Source of the DNA: an uncultured Myxococcales bacterium | GTDB lineage: Bacteria > Myxococcota_A > UBA9042 > DTJE01 | Direction: 5' to 3' | DNA: 64,000 bases | Assembly (NCBI GenBank): GCA_903847405.1 | Contig: CAINDP010000034.1 | Span: 32,517-96,516, forward strand | Shown here: positions 1 through 9,183 of the stretch, one piece after another | Layout of the letters: every line of letters starts with the position of its first letter | Numbering within the stretch: the stretch's first letter is position 1 | Notes under the pieces: generated by a model | What the model was told of the DNA's origin: nothing | Database searches by the model: none | Seen by the model: only the letters and a program-made list of their open reading frames with translations | Program-made: the position numbers and the translations under genes

Positions 1-621
1 GGCGCCGACCAGGTCCAGCTCGGCCGCCGTCGGGGCCGACGGGACCACGATGACCGCGTGGATCTTTTCCTTGTCCTTCGTGTACAGCAGGTCGGGATTC
101 GCGTAGTCCGACGGGAACTTGTCCAGGTCCGGGACGATTTCCTTTTCGGTGTAGGGCACCTGCAGCCGGGATTCCTTTTCCAGCAGGGTCCACAGCGCCG
201 GGTTGTGCACGTCGTCGCACAGGTCCTTCAGGTCGGACCGCATCTTGACGACCAGCGTCAGGACGTTCATCCCGCCCTTCAGCAGCTTCCCGGGAACCTG
301 CACCACCAGCTGGGCGTTCCGCAGGTTGCCGTTGTCCAGGTAGACGCTTTCGATGGGACTGCCGTTCACCTGGACGCTCAGCGTGGACAGCTGGCGCACG
401 ACGATCGGCGTGTGCGAGAACCGCAGGTCCAGGGTCGCCGGCTCCGGGAACTCCCAGTCCTCCGACAGCTCGAACCAGAATTCCTTGGTGACGTAGACAC
501 CCTTCACCGTCGAGTTCGCGCCGGACATGAAGTCGATGGTCACGCCTCGGGCGAAGGCGGACAGCGACCCCAGGAGGGTCATCGCGAACATCGCGGAAAC
601 CAGCAAGCGTCGAAACTTCAT
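1..621 (-). CDS. BcsB-like cellulose synthase subunit (3' end outside window)
   Basis: Reading frame open from an ATG at 621 to the window edge; 207 codons are visible and the rest lies left of base 1. The protein starts with a signal peptide (positive MKFRR, then a hydrophobic stretch ending near SAFA). It continues with a beta-sandwich pattern in which a Cys followed by His-Asn-Pro-Ala-Leu-Trp and then ESRLQVPY matches the conserved Cys/Trp/Ser region of the BcsB family, the periplasmic subunit of bacterial cellulose synthase. BcsB guides the nascent glucan in the periplasm and is membrane-anchored by its C-terminus, which is not visible here. No bcsA is in the window, so the polysaccharide is unknown. 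The family call rests on the pattern and not on a search. Confidence 0.7.
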   Translation of the reverse strand, partial: MKFRRLLVSAMFAMTLLGSLSAFARGVTIDFMSGANSTVKGVYVTKEFWFELSEDWEFPEPATLDLRFSHTPIVVRQLSTLSVQVNGSPIESVYLDNGNLRNAQLVVQVPGKLLKGGMNVLTLVVKMRSDLKDLCDDVHNPALWTLLEKESRLQVPYTEKEIVPDLDKFPSDYANPDLLYTKDKEKIHAVIVVPSAPTAAELDLVGA

Positions 622-735
622 GCGTCACCCCCTGATCGGTCTGGCCGCAGCCCACGGAGGAGGAGGCGATCGCCCCTGGCGAATCGTTCCCCGCGCGCCC
701 GCATGGGCTGTCAGCGTTCGAACTCCGTGCGGGGG

Positions 736-764
736 ATTATAGACGCGCACGCAACCGAGGTAAA
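736..764 (-). promoter_or_regulatory. Sigma70-type promoter for the BcsB-like gene
   Basis: On the minus strand a -35 TTTACC (764-759) is followed after 17 bp by a perfect -10 TATAAT (741-736). Transcription would start near 729, leaving a leader of about 108 nt before the ATG at 621. Position and spacing fit a housekeeping promoter; it is not experimentally known. Confidence 0.55.
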
Positions 765-839
765 GCCTCAACATCCAGACAGGTTTCGGATGGTTGCATC
801 GACCGACATCGGGAGGGAAGTCGCGGGTGGGGCACGGGA

Positions 840-1871
840 TCAGGCGCGAACCGGGAATCGGCGGCGCAGCATCGGGATCAGCGCACCCAGGGCCAGAAGC
901 ATCAGGGCCAGGGGCGAACCGGCGCCGGGCGAGGACTGGCAGCCGCTGCCGCCGGAGGGCGTGGCGGCGGCGCTCTCGGCGGCGCCGGGAGTGGCCGGGG
1001 GCGTCGTGACGTCGCCGTCCTTGCCGGTCGTGATCACGTCGCCGGTGTTGACCGGCACGCTGGTGTCCGGTTCCGGGGTGCCGGTGGCATACCCGATGGC
1101 CGCCCAGCCCGTGGGCAGGCAGACCTTCTCGGCGGTCGGGGCCGGGCAGTTGCAGGTGTCGCACGGGCAGTCCGGCGTGTCCGGGGCGCACGCGCAGGCC
1201 GGGCAGGCGCAGTCGCCCCCGGTCGTCCGCTGGATGCACTCGAATCCGGCGGCGCAATCGGCGTCGGCGATGCACGCCGTTTCCTTCGGCTGGCACCACG
1301 AACCCGTCGTCTGGCACGTCGGCTCGGTGGGCTCGGGGCAGTCGCAGGCGGGGCACTCCGAATCCGGGGCGCAGGGCGCGCAGGCGCAGGACGTCCCGCT
1401 GCAGACTTCCTCGGCCTTGCAGGCCCAGCCGTCCTTGCAGTCGCCGTCGGCGGCGCACTGGACCGGGTGATACACGCAGAAATTGCCGGTGGTCGGCGTG
1501 CAGGTGAACTGCACGTCGCACGACGGGCACTCGCAAGGCAGGCACTCGCCCTCGGCCGGGCAGGCGCAGGTGCAGGGCGAGCATCCGCCCGAGACACAGG
1601 GAATTTCGACCGGGTCGCACGTGAATCCCGTCGGACAGTCCGCGTCTGCGGCGCAACTGCCGTCCCAGGGCGCGGCAACGCAGAACCCCTGGACGTCGCA
1701 GGCGGTCGCGTCCGGGCAGTCGGAATCGGGTGCGCAGGCCGGGACGCTGCAGGGGGCCGCCATGCAGACCTGGCCCTTGGCGCAGTCGCTGTCGACCGTG
1801 CACGGCGCGTCGGCTCCGCGAGCCGGGACGGCCAGGAACAACAGGGTCGCGAGCGTCAGCGTGAACTTCAT
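840..1871 (-). CDS. Secreted cysteine-rich protein with MYXO-CTERM-like tail
   Basis: 343 residues from the ATG at 1871, which opens a clean signal peptide (MKFTLTLATLLFLAVPARG); upstream in-frame codons give no signal sequence. The body is built of repeated Asp-x-Asp-Cys-x4-x-Cys units (for example DSDCAKGQVC, DADCPTGFTC, DGDCKDGWAC) separated by Cys-Pro-rich linkers, so it is probably heavily disulfide-bonded. The tail has a lone Cys after Gly-Ser-Gly, a hydrophobic helix (LALMLLALGAL) and a final Arg cluster, the arrangement of the MYXO-CTERM sorting signal of myxobacteria, where the protein is processed and retained at the surface. It follows the outer-membrane-like gene by 82 bp on the same strand. 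No enzymatic domain is recognised. Confidence 0.75.
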   Translation of the reverse strand: MKFTLTLATLLFLAVPARGADAPCTVDSDCAKGQVCMAAPCSVPACAPDSDCPDATACDVQGFCVAAPWDGSCAADADCPTGFTCDPVEIPCVSGGCSPCTCACPAEGECLPCECPSCDVQFTCTPTTGNFCVYHPVQCAADGDCKDGWACKAEEVCSGTSCACAPCAPDSECPACDCPEPTEPTCQTTGSWCQPKETACIADADCAAGFECIQRTTGGDCACPACACAPDTPDCPCDTCNCPAPTAEKVCLPTGWAAIGYATGTPEPDTSVPVNTGDVITTGKDGDVTTPPATPGAAESAAATPSGGSGCQSSPGAGSPLALMLLALGALIPMLRRRFPVRA

Positions 1872-1953
1872 GGAGGCCTCCTCCCCGCGCGCGGCGGGTT
1901 GCGTTCCAGGAAGATTGTACGCGCTTTCCGGGACGTTGACGACCGGGGAGGCC

Positions 1954-3129
1954 TCAGAACGTGAACGAAACGCGGGTGAGGATGTTGTACTTCGACAGCC
2001 GGCCGATGGGCACCCCGCCAATCACCGTCGTATCCGGCCGCTCGGCGGTCCAGACCGGCGCCTCGACGGCCACGGCCAGCCGGAAGAAGGCGATCTTGAA
2101 CTGGAGTCCGCCCGTGAAGTACAGGGCGTTGTAGGCCGTGGCATTGGCCAGGGGGACCAGGCCGTTCAGTTCGGCCAGGACGTTCAGGAAGAACGAGGGG
2201 AACAGCACCATGCCCAGGCCGTACTTCAGCACGTGCACCGAGTCCGCGGGCGGGGCGTCGCGCACGCCCACCTGGGCCAGGTACTCCAGGTGCGCCATCA
2301 GCAGGATCCACTGGGCGGCATCCAGCCCCAGCACGATGTAGGGCGCCAGCCCCAGGTACTGATGCATGGTCTTGGGCGCCTGGAACAGGTCGGCGCGCAG
2401 CGACTCGTCGGCCGTGCGGGTGCCCGTCGGCAGGTAGGCGGACAGGCCTCCCGTGACCCCGTACGAAACGCTGCCCTTCGTCCAGATCCCGCCGGACCGG
2501 AGATCCAGCGTGACGTTGCCCAGGCTGGCGTCGGTGCCGCCGCTGCGGATGCGCAGCATGAAGGGAAAGGACGCGCCGACCTCGATGTACTTCGTGTTGA
2601 CGCGGACGAACGGCTCCATCAACAGGTTCACGGAATTTTCGGCCCTCGAGGCGATCCGGGCGGCGTAGACGGCGTCCTGTCGCTGCTGGGGCGTCGCCTC
2701 GCTGATGTGGGTCACGACCTGCGCACGGACGTTCGGGTCCGTCACGCCCGCGGCCTTCAGGGCGGCATCCAGTTGCGCCGGGGTCATCTGGGCGGCGGCC
2801 TGCACCTGGTTCCAGGTGGCGTCGGGGACGTTCTTCAACTGCTCCATGGCCGTGTTCACGTCCGTGGCGCAAGTCACGTCGCCGGGGGACGCCTGCTGGC
2901 ACTGCTGGATGGCCTTGTTCTTGATGTCGTCCTTCAGGTAGCCCAGCACGGCCGACATGGGCGACGTTCCCACGCTGAGGCCGAACTGGACGGTCTGGCT
3001 TTCCTTCGGGGGCTTGATGCCGCGACCCGTCATCAGTTCGGCCCCGCCGAAGGGCTTCGGCTTCCCGAGGGCCGGGGACGCGACGCACAGGACGATCGCC
3101 AGGGCGGGGGCCAGCAGGCGGGATCGCAT
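1954..3129 (-). CDS. Probable outer-membrane beta-barrel protein
   Basis: 391 residues. An N-terminal signal peptide (MRSRLLAPALAIVLCVASPALG) is followed by an Ala/Gln-rich, largely helical region (about residues 60-160). From about residue 165 come alternating polar/aromatic strands such as YIEVGASFPFMLRI and NALYFTGGLQFKIAFFRLAV. The final residues TRVSFTF end in Phe, as Bam-dependent outer-membrane barrels do. No specific family is recognised; the barrel call is inference from the strand pattern and terminal Phe. An AGGTG sequence lies just upstream of the ATG. The gene lies 82 bp after hrpB on the same strand and 82 bp before the cysteine-rich gene, so the three may share transcripts. Confidence 0.6.
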   Translation of the reverse strand: MRSRLLAPALAIVLCVASPALGKPKPFGGAELMTGRGIKPPKESQTVQFGLSVGTSPMSAVLGYLKDDIKNKAIQQCQQASPGDVTCATDVNTAMEQLKNVPDATWNQVQAAAQMTPAQLDAALKAAGVTDPNVRAQVVTHISEATPQQRQDAVYAARIASRAENSVNLLMEPFVRVNTKYIEVGASFPFMLRIRSGGTDASLGNVTLDLRSGGIWTKGSVSYGVTGGLSAYLPTGTRTADESLRADLFQAPKTMHQYLGLAPYIVLGLDAAQWILLMAHLEYLAQVGVRDAPPADSVHVLKYGLGMVLFPSFFLNVLAELNGLVPLANATAYNALYFTGGLQFKIAFFRLAVAVEAPVWTAERPDTTVIGGVPIGRLSKYNILTRVSFTF

Positions 3130-3211
3130 CGGGCACCTTTTCGTCGGGCAGGGCCCGGAGTGGACATCATTCTAGTGAATCGGGGGCCGGGGTGGGAAGT
3201 CGGCGCAGGCC

Positions 3212-5836
3212 TCACCGCGGCCGGTTGGGGGGCGGGGGCGTTGCGTGGGCGGGGTCCTCGGGCCAGGAATGGCGCGGATAGCGGCGCCGCAACTCGCGGG
3301 CCAGGGCCGGGTAGTGCCGCTCCCAGAACCCGGCCAGGTCGGTGGTCACCTGGACGTCGCGGCCCGCCGGCGTCAGCAGGTGCAGCACCACGGGCTCGCC
3401 GCCGCCCAGCACCGCGGGCCCCCGGGCCAGGCCGAAGAAGTCCTGCAGGCGCGACGCGGCGGAGGGCGGTTCGCCGGCCGGGTAGTCGATCCGCAGGGTC
3501 CGGCCGCCGGGGAGGCGGAACGACGTCGGCGCCAGGGCGTCCAGGGCGCGACGCTGGCCCGGGTCCAGGCGGGAGGACAGGGCGTCCAGGACACCGCGAC
3601 GGCGCACGTCCGCCAGGGACCGGCAGCCCTGGCAGGCGTCCCGTCGCACGGCGTCGAGGTCCGCCGCATCGAACGACGGAAGGCCCAGGTCGGGCCGGCG
3701 GGCCCGCAGGAAGGCCACGCGGGCCAGCCAGGCGTCCGGGTCCTCGCGGTCGGCGGCCAGCGCGGCGAACGGTCGATCCCGGAGCCCGATCGCCAGGGCG
3801 GCGGCGACCGCCTCGGGCGCGCCCGGGAACGCGCGTTCCTCCAGCACCAGGCAGTCGTATGCCAGGCGACGCACCGACTCCACCCGGTCGGCGCCGGGCA
3901 GGAAGCGCACCTCGGTGGTTTCCCGGACCTCGTCGAACCGGCCCTCGATGAGGTCGTTTTCGTCCAGGGGTCGCGCCGAGCGCACCTGGAGGACCAGGGC
4001 CCGGCTGCCCGCGCGCTCGGAGGCGTCGGCGGCGATGACCAGGCGTCCTTCGGGAAGAAGGGCGTCGGCGGGGAGTTCGGCCGTGCCCCCCGAGGACAGG
4101 GCCAGTTCCAGGGCGCCCGCCCGGGCCAGCCCCGGAAGGGTCGAGCGACGGACCCGGCCCACACGGTCCGGAAAGCCGGCCAGCAGGGCCAGGGTCAGGG
4201 CGCGATCGCGGCCGCCCCCGTCCGCCGAACCGATCCCCCCGGCCAGCCCGGCCCTGCGGGCCACGGACTCCAGGTGCGAGGCCGCCCGGCGCACCGCGGT
4301 CACCGCGACCGGATCCAGGTCGGCGTGCCGCCCTCCCGCGCACAGCAATCCCACCGCCTCGACGGGATCCAGGAAGCCCTCGGGGAGTCCCGACAATGCG
4401 TCGGACGCAGGGCCGGCGGACGTCGTTCGATCCGACTGCAGCATCCGCCGGGCGCCCGTCGAGCGACGCACGTCGCGTTCCGCCAGCACCGCGGCCAGCA
4501 GGCATCCTTCCGCCAGGCGTCCCCGGGCACCGGCCTCGGCGACCAGGCGTCCCAGCCGCGGGTGGGCGGGAAGGCCGGCGACGCGGACGCCCAGGTCGGT
4601 TACGCAGCCGTCCGCGCCGACCAGTTCCAGGCGGCGCAGCAGGACCTCGGCGGCCTCCAGGGCGGCCCGGGGCGGAGGATCCAGCCAGGGGACGCCGGCG
4701 GCCGGATCGATGCCGGCGGCACGCAGCAGCAGCACGGCGTCGGCGAGGTCCGCCCGCGCGATTTCGGGGACGTCGGCCGCGGGCCGCCCGTCGTGATCGG
4801 ACCGCGTGAACAGCCGGACGCACCGACCGGGCCCCACGCGTCCCGCGCGCCCGGTCCGCTGGGCGACCGAGGCCTGCGACACGGCCCCGACCCGCAGGGA
4901 CGGCAGGCCCGACCAGGGGCTGTGGACCAGGCGGCGCGCCAGGCCGGAGTCCACCACCGCGGTCACGCCCTCGACCGTGATGGAGGTTTCGGCGACGTTG
5001 GTGGACAGGATGATCTTGGGGCGATCGCCGGGTTGCACGGCCCGGTCCTGCTCCTCGGGCGGCAGGTCGCCGTGCAGCGGCAGGACCAGGCGCCCGCTGC
5101 GACGGGCCAGGTCCGCCAGGGCGTCCCGGCATCGCCGGATCTCGGCCGCCCCGGGCAGGAACACCAGGATGTCCCCCTCGTCGGCGGCGACCAGGCGCTC
5201 CACCGACTGGGCGACCCGGGCCTCCAGGGGCCGCGCATCCGGGCTCGCCGCGTGCTCGACGGCCACGTCGAAGCGCCGCCCTTCCGCCCGAACCGCGGTG
5301 GCGTCCAGCGTCGCGGCCAGTCCCTCGGCATCCAGGGTCGCCGACATGATCACCAGCCGCAGGTCCGGCCGAGGCCCGGCCCGCAGCCGCCGCAGCAGCG
5401 CCAGGCACAGGTCCGCGTCCAGGCTGCGTTCGTGGAACTCGTCCAGCACGACCGCGCCGACGCCGGCCAGCGTCGGGTCGGCCAGCAGCCTGCGCACCAG
5501 CACGCCCTCGGTGACGTACCACAGGCGCGTGGCCGGGCCGCCCACGGACTCGAACCGCACCTTCCAGCCGACCGTGCCGCCCGGCGCCTCCCCGCGCTCG
5601 GCCGCGACGCGCCGGGCCGCCATGCGGGCCGCCAGCCGGCGCGGCTGCAGCACGACGATCTCGCCGTCGCCGCAAAGGCCGGAATCCAGGAGGGCCGGGG
5701 GAAGCCGCGTGGTCTTGCCCGACCCCGGCGGCGCCGCCAGGACCAGCACGGGGCGCTGCCGGAGGGCCGAAACCACCCCGGGCAGAACCTCGTCCACCGG
5801 CAGGGACACGCGTCCCGAGGCGGTCGTCCCTGTCAT
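3212..5836 (-). CDS. hrpB: ATP-dependent helicase HrpB
   Basis: 874 residues, slightly longer than the usual 800-850 of this DEAH-box family. Visible motifs in order: Walker A APPGSGKTT (about residues 35-43), the family-specific DEFHER box, SAT motif III, an SxNVAETS motif, and motif VI QRTGRAGR, followed by the long HrpB C-terminal region ending in a Trp/Arg/Pro-rich stretch. HrpB proteins are cytoplasmic 3'-5' RNA/DNA helicase relatives whose cellular role is poorly defined. The ATG at 5836 has GGGGAG 4-5 bases upstream. The EVE-domain gene starts 62 bp away on the other strand, so the two share a divergent control region. Confidence 0.93.
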   Translation of the reverse strand: MTGTTASGRVSLPVDEVLPGVVSALRQRPVLVLAAPPGSGKTTRLPPALLDSGLCGDGEIVVLQPRRLAARMAARRVAAERGEAPGGTVGWKVRFESVGGPATRLWYVTEGVLVRRLLADPTLAGVGAVVLDEFHERSLDADLCLALLRRLRAGPRPDLRLVIMSATLDAEGLAATLDATAVRAEGRRFDVAVEHAASPDARPLEARVAQSVERLVAADEGDILVFLPGAAEIRRCRDALADLARRSGRLVLPLHGDLPPEEQDRAVQPGDRPKIILSTNVAETSITVEGVTAVVDSGLARRLVHSPWSGLPSLRVGAVSQASVAQRTGRAGRVGPGRCVRLFTRSDHDGRPAADVPEIARADLADAVLLLRAAGIDPAAGVPWLDPPPRAALEAAEVLLRRLELVGADGCVTDLGVRVAGLPAHPRLGRLVAEAGARGRLAEGCLLAAVLAERDVRRSTGARRMLQSDRTTSAGPASDALSGLPEGFLDPVEAVGLLCAGGRHADLDPVAVTAVRRAASHLESVARRAGLAGGIGSADGGGRDRALTLALLAGFPDRVGRVRRSTLPGLARAGALELALSSGGTAELPADALLPEGRLVIAADASERAGSRALVLQVRSARPLDENDLIEGRFDEVRETTEVRFLPGADRVESVRRLAYDCLVLEERAFPGAPEAVAAALAIGLRDRPFAALAADREDPDAWLARVAFLRARRPDLGLPSFDAADLDAVRRDACQGCRSLADVRRRGVLDALSSRLDPGQRRALDALAPTSFRLPGGRTLRIDYPAGEPPSAASRLQDFFGLARGPAVLGGGEPVVLHLLTPAGRDVQVTTDLAGFWERHYPALARELRRRYPRHSWPEDPAHATPPPPNRPR

Positions 5837-5898
5837 CTGCTCCCCATTCCCGTCGCGGGCGGCCTATCATACCCGCGTCGTCTCCCTGGGGAACCTCG

Positions 5899-6324
5899 AT
5901 GGACTCTCCGCACCACTGGCTGATGAAGACCGAGCCGGGAACCTTCGCCTGGAGCGACCTGGTCGAACGGGGGACCGATCCCTGGGACGGCGTCCGCAAC
6001 GCCCAGGCCCGGAATCACCTGCGATCCATGACCGTCGGCGACCTGGCGCTGATCTACCACTCGGGCGACGAGCGCCGGATCGTCGGCGTGGCCCGCGTCG
6101 CGTCCCTGCCCTACCCCGATTCCACCAGCGACGATCCCCGGTGGGTCATGGTGGACGTCGAGCCGCTGCAGGCGCTGCCGCGCTCCGTCACCCTGGCCGA
6201 CGTCAAGGCCGACCCGGTCCTGTCCACCCTGGCCATCGTGCGCCAGCCCCGCCTGTCCGTGGCGCCGGTCACCCTGGAGCAGTTCGAGCGAATCCTGAAG
6301 ATGGGCGGGATCGACGAGGGGTGA
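5899..6324 (+). CDS. EVE domain-containing protein
   Basis: 141 residues, the length of a single EVE (PUA-like) domain. The opening HWLMKTEPGTFAWSDL and the following WDGVRNAQARNHLRSM are the hallmarks of bacterial relatives of thymocyte nuclear protein 1. The aromatic cage of EVE proteins is known to bind modified bases in nucleic acids (5-methylcytosine derivatives, or modified tRNA/DNA). The bacterial proteins are small cytoplasmic readers of unknown exact ligand. It stands alone, divergent from hrpB, and is followed by the hexanucleotide repeat. Confidence 0.9.
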   Translation: MDSPHHWLMKTEPGTFAWSDLVERGTDPWDGVRNAQARNHLRSMTVGDLALIYHSGDERRIVGVARVASLPYPDSTSDDPRWVMVDVEPLQALPRSVTLADVKADPVLSTLAIVRQPRLSVAPVTLEQFERILKMGGIDEG

Positions 6325-6348
6325 GGGGAGCGGGGCGGGGGCAGGATT

Positions 6349-6395
6349 CGTCCACGTCGACGTCCACGTCCACGTGCACGTCGAAGTCCACGAAC
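6349..6395. repeat. GTCCAC-type hexanucleotide repeat, copy A
   Basis: About eight degenerate tandem hexamers (GTCCAC, GTCGAC, GTGCAC, GTCGAA) lie between the EVE stop codon and the 3' end of the convergent lipoprotein gene. The sequence and phase are nearly the same as copy B at 16528-16579. Read on either strand it encodes only short Val-Asp or Ser-Thr alternations, so it is better seen as non-coding. Confidence 0.8.
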
Positions 6396-6398
6396 GAT

Positions 6399-7268
6399 TC
6401 AGGGCCCGCGGACGCACTTGATGGCGGCGCTCTGCATGCCGGACATCGAGGGCGGCACGTTGATGCCGGCGTCGAAGAACGTGACGTACCACGCCCGCTT
6501 GTCGCCGGTGGACGAGGCCTTGACCTGCGTGGCCGACCAGTACAGGTTGCAGTACCACTCGAACGTGTTGTCCATGTAGCACTTGCGGGTCGGGTCGCCG
6601 ATCTTTTCCACCGGGCCCAGGTTCATGCCGCAGCCGTCGCAGGCCGACGTGCGGGCGGTTTCGAGGATGGTCGTGGCGACGATCGGGCAGGCGCCGCCGT
6701 CGCCCGTGTTCGCGTCGCAACCGATGATCAGTTCGCGCAGTTCCACGATGGTCGGCAGGTGCCAGTCCGTGAACCCGCCGTACCGCTGCTTGTTCAGGTC
6801 GGTACAGTACGTCCGGGCGTCGTCCAGCAGCGACGAGAACCCCATGCCCTTCATCCAGGTCCGCTGGGTGTTCGTGTCCAGCATCGTGCCGTCGCAGTTG
6901 TCCTGGAGGCCCCACGGGCTTTTCGGGTACTCGCAGGGCGGGCCCGGGTCCGTGGGACCCTCGTCGGCCGGGCCCGGGTCCACGGCCACGGGGTTGTCAA
7001 CCACGCCCGGATCCACGGCCGGCGAATCCTTGCCCGGGTCCGTCGGAGTGCCCGGATCCCCCGCGTCGGCCGGGGGCGTGCCCGGGTCCTCGCCGTCGGG
7101 CGTCGCGATCACGTCGTCCGGCTGCGGGCGGTCGCCGTAGAAGATGTCGATGGGGCCGCCCGGGTCCAGCGTGACCAGGCCCTCGTCGGTTCCCCCCGAA
7201 GAGGAACTGCAGGCCACGAAGGCGGCCATGGCCAGGCCGCCCAGGATGCCGAGGATCGTCAACCGCAT
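6399..7268 (-). CDS. Lipoprotein with C-terminal Lcl (DUF1566) domain
   Basis: 289 residues from the ATG at 7268; longer starts would put 25 non-signal residues ahead of the signal peptide. MRLTILGILGGLAMAAFVAC is a lipoprotein signal with the Cys lipobox. It is followed by a Ser/Gly stretch and about 80 residues of low-complexity Asp-Pro-Gly-Thr linker. The last ~170 residues carry the Lcl domain pattern (WMKGMGFSSLLDDARTYC, then GGFTDWHLPTIVELRELI, then SATQVKA...W.V.F...). Lcl domains occur in surface lipoproteins and collagen-like adhesins of many deltaproteobacteria and are probably a binding module. The gene is alone, between the hexamer repeat and the CoA-transferase gene. Confidence 0.85.
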   Translation of the reverse strand: MRLTILGILGGLAMAAFVACSSSSGGTDEGLVTLDPGGPIDIFYGDRPQPDDVIATPDGEDPGTPPADAGDPGTPTDPGKDSPAVDPGVVDNPVAVDPGPADEGPTDPGPPCEYPKSPWGLQDNCDGTMLDTNTQRTWMKGMGFSSLLDDARTYCTDLNKQRYGGFTDWHLPTIVELRELIIGCDANTGDGGACPIVATTILETARTSACDGCGMNLGPVEKIGDPTRKCYMDNTFEWYCNLYWSATQVKASSTGDKRAWYVTFFDAGINVPPSMSGMQSAAIKCVRGP

Positions 7269-7353
7269 CGTGCACTCCTCCAAACGGGCGAAGGATACGG
7301 TGTCCGTGCCGAAAAATCGACAGGCTCGAGCGGCCGATCCCACGTGGGCAGCG

Positions 7354-9018
7354 TCAGGCGCGAATCCGGAACTCCTTCCACGCCTGGTGGTTCAGTTCGT
7401 CGCGGAAGCGCGGATCCGACACCGAAATGAGGTTCCGGACGAACCGGTGCTGGTCGACGCCGGACATCTGCGCCACGCCGTGCTCGGTCACCAGGAAGAA
7501 CCGCGCGCCCTCGCGGCCGCCCATGACGTCCGGGCCGATGTAGGAAATCGGCGTGCCCATGGGCTGGAACGGGAAGATCGAACTGCGCAGCTTGCCTTCG
7601 GGCGTCGTGTGCGTGGACTTCATGCAGAAGTACCCGATGCCGCCCCGGGACAGGCCGCGATTGATGGTCGCGCCGCCGCCCACGCCGCTGAAGTGGTTCC
7701 GGTCCCGGCCGCCCGCGTTGATGTGCCCCTGGAAGTCGATGGACAGGCAGTTGTTGATGCCCATGCCATAGTGGAAGGCCTCGGGAATGACCACGCGGGA
7801 CGCCGGCGCGATGATGAGGTTCGGGTTGTTGTCCAGCTTCTTGTAGAAGTCGCTGCCCTCGGTGCAAATCGTGAACGTCGCCACCAGCTTGCCGTCCAGC
7901 ACCGTGCGACGGCCGTCCTTTTCGATGAAGTGGGTGCCGCTGATCTTGCCCGCCTCGAACAGGTCCAGCGTGAAGGGCTCCAGCATTTCGGTGTAGCAGC
8001 GGCCGGTCCACGACGACGACTTGAGGTCCTTGATGACCAGGACGCCGGTGCCGCCGAAGCCCACCTGGATGGCCCGCCCCTGCGTGTACCGCAGGTTCTG
8101 CTCGATGTGGTTCACCGCGTTCTGGGCGATGGTCACCTCGGAATGCGCCGGGTTGTCCAGGGCGTTGGCGGGCAGGGCCGGCAGGCGGCCGTCGTTGTCC
8201 TCGACCACGAACAGTTTCCCGGCCCGCGCCAGACCCTCGAACCGGCTGGCGTGGATCGTGTTGGCCGCGTACTCGTCGCCATAGCCGCGCGTGAAGGGGT
8301 ACTTCGGGTTCATGTACAGCAGGATGTTGATGGTCTTCAGGCGCAGGGCCTTTTCCAGGATCTCGCCGTTCGCGCCGTTCGCCAGGCCGTGCGACAGTTC
8401 GCCCTTTTCGTTCGGGGGCGTCATCGTCATCACGAAGGTGTCGACCTGCGGATTGTCGTCCGGGTCGTACCCCATGCTGTCCACGGCGTCGGGGAAGTGG
8501 ATGGACTGCATGCGGGTGATGCCCATGCGCGTGGTGTTGCGGCCGACGTAGTCGGGATACAGCGCGCGGGTCAGGAAGTTCGACGGGATCACGGCGTTCG
8601 TCGCCGGCCCGATGAAGGCCGACGTGAACGTGATGCGGCGGCGGTGCAGTTCCTCGTAGTGCCCGATCAGGCGCTTCAGGCCTTCCAGCTTCTTGGTGAC
8701 GGCGTTGACCTTCCGGGCGAACCGGCCCAGGGAGGAATCCGATGCGGAACTGGCTGCCAGGTCCGCCAGGGCGCCCTTGCTCTTCAGCGCCGAGCCCAGG
8801 CACAGTTCGTAGGGCGCCATGAACAGGGCCTGCCGGATGTCCAGCCCCGTGATGTCCTCGCGTTCGATGTGGCCCCACAGCGAGTCGTAGAACGTCGTGG
8901 GTTCGGACGTGGCGAAGCCGGAGGCCACGGTCATGCCCGAACGCACCGCGCGGCGCAGCGCCTCGTCGTTCGGCAGGACGCAGTCGGCGAAGAACGCGGG
9001 AACATTCGTATACGGCAT
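7354..9018 (-). CDS. Acetyl-CoA hydrolase/CoA-transferase family protein
   Basis: 554 residues, with the two-domain layout of acetyl-CoA hydrolase/transferase proteins (Cat1, 4-hydroxybutyrate CoA-transferase and relatives). The segment CYTEMLEPFTLDLFEAGKIS around Glu344 corresponds to the GIHTEM...L...G.I.G motif that carries the catalytic Glu in the family, which forms the glutamyl-CoA thioester. The C-terminal GVGGGATINRGLSRGG matches the substrate-loop region. The enzyme would move CoA between acetyl-CoA and a short-chain acid, or hydrolyse it, in the cytoplasm; the acceptor cannot be told from sequence. A run of six G lies 6 bases before the ATG at 9018. No metabolic partner gene is next to it. 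Confidence 0.85.
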   Translation of the reverse strand: MPYTNVPAFFADCVLPNDEALRRAVRSGMTVASGFATSEPTTFYDSLWGHIEREDITGLDIRQALFMAPYELCLGSALKSKGALADLAASSASDSSLGRFARKVNAVTKKLEGLKRLIGHYEELHRRRITFTSAFIGPATNAVIPSNFLTRALYPDYVGRNTTRMGITRMQSIHFPDAVDSMGYDPDDNPQVDTFVMTMTPPNEKGELSHGLANGANGEILEKALRLKTINILLYMNPKYPFTRGYGDEYAANTIHASRFEGLARAGKLFVVEDNDGRLPALPANALDNPAHSEVTIAQNAVNHIEQNLRYTQGRAIQVGFGGTGVLVIKDLKSSSWTGRCYTEMLEPFTLDLFEAGKISGTHFIEKDGRRTVLDGKLVATFTICTEGSDFYKKLDNNPNLIIAPASRVVIPEAFHYGMGINNCLSIDFQGHINAGGRDRNHFSGVGGGATINRGLSRGGIGYFCMKSTHTTPEGKLRSSIFPFQPMGTPISYIGPDVMGGREGARFFLVTEHGVAQMSGVDQHRFVRNLISVSDPRFRDELNHQAWKEFRIRA

Positions 9019-9183
9019 CGTAACCCCCCAAGACTGAAAGTGCGTCGTACCTCCGGGGCGCAGGCGAATCCTACGAACCCTACACGGGTCCGATAACTAC
9101 CATTTACCGCAGGGACCCGGCAAGACGGGCTTTTGAGGGATGTTTTGCGTCCGATTTACCGTCCGGCATTCCCGCGTCCGCGG

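Noticed and set aside
1483..3951. Long rightward open frames opposite the outer-membrane, hrpB and cysteine-rich genes
   Set aside because: They are antisense shadows of GC-rich genes: low-complexity Arg/Gly/Pro translation, no homology, and the opposite strand has clear domains.
9019..9183. tRNA or small RNA gene in the gap after the CoA-transferase gene
   Set aside because: No cloverleaf arms, TTCGAATC-type loop or clear promoter could be found.
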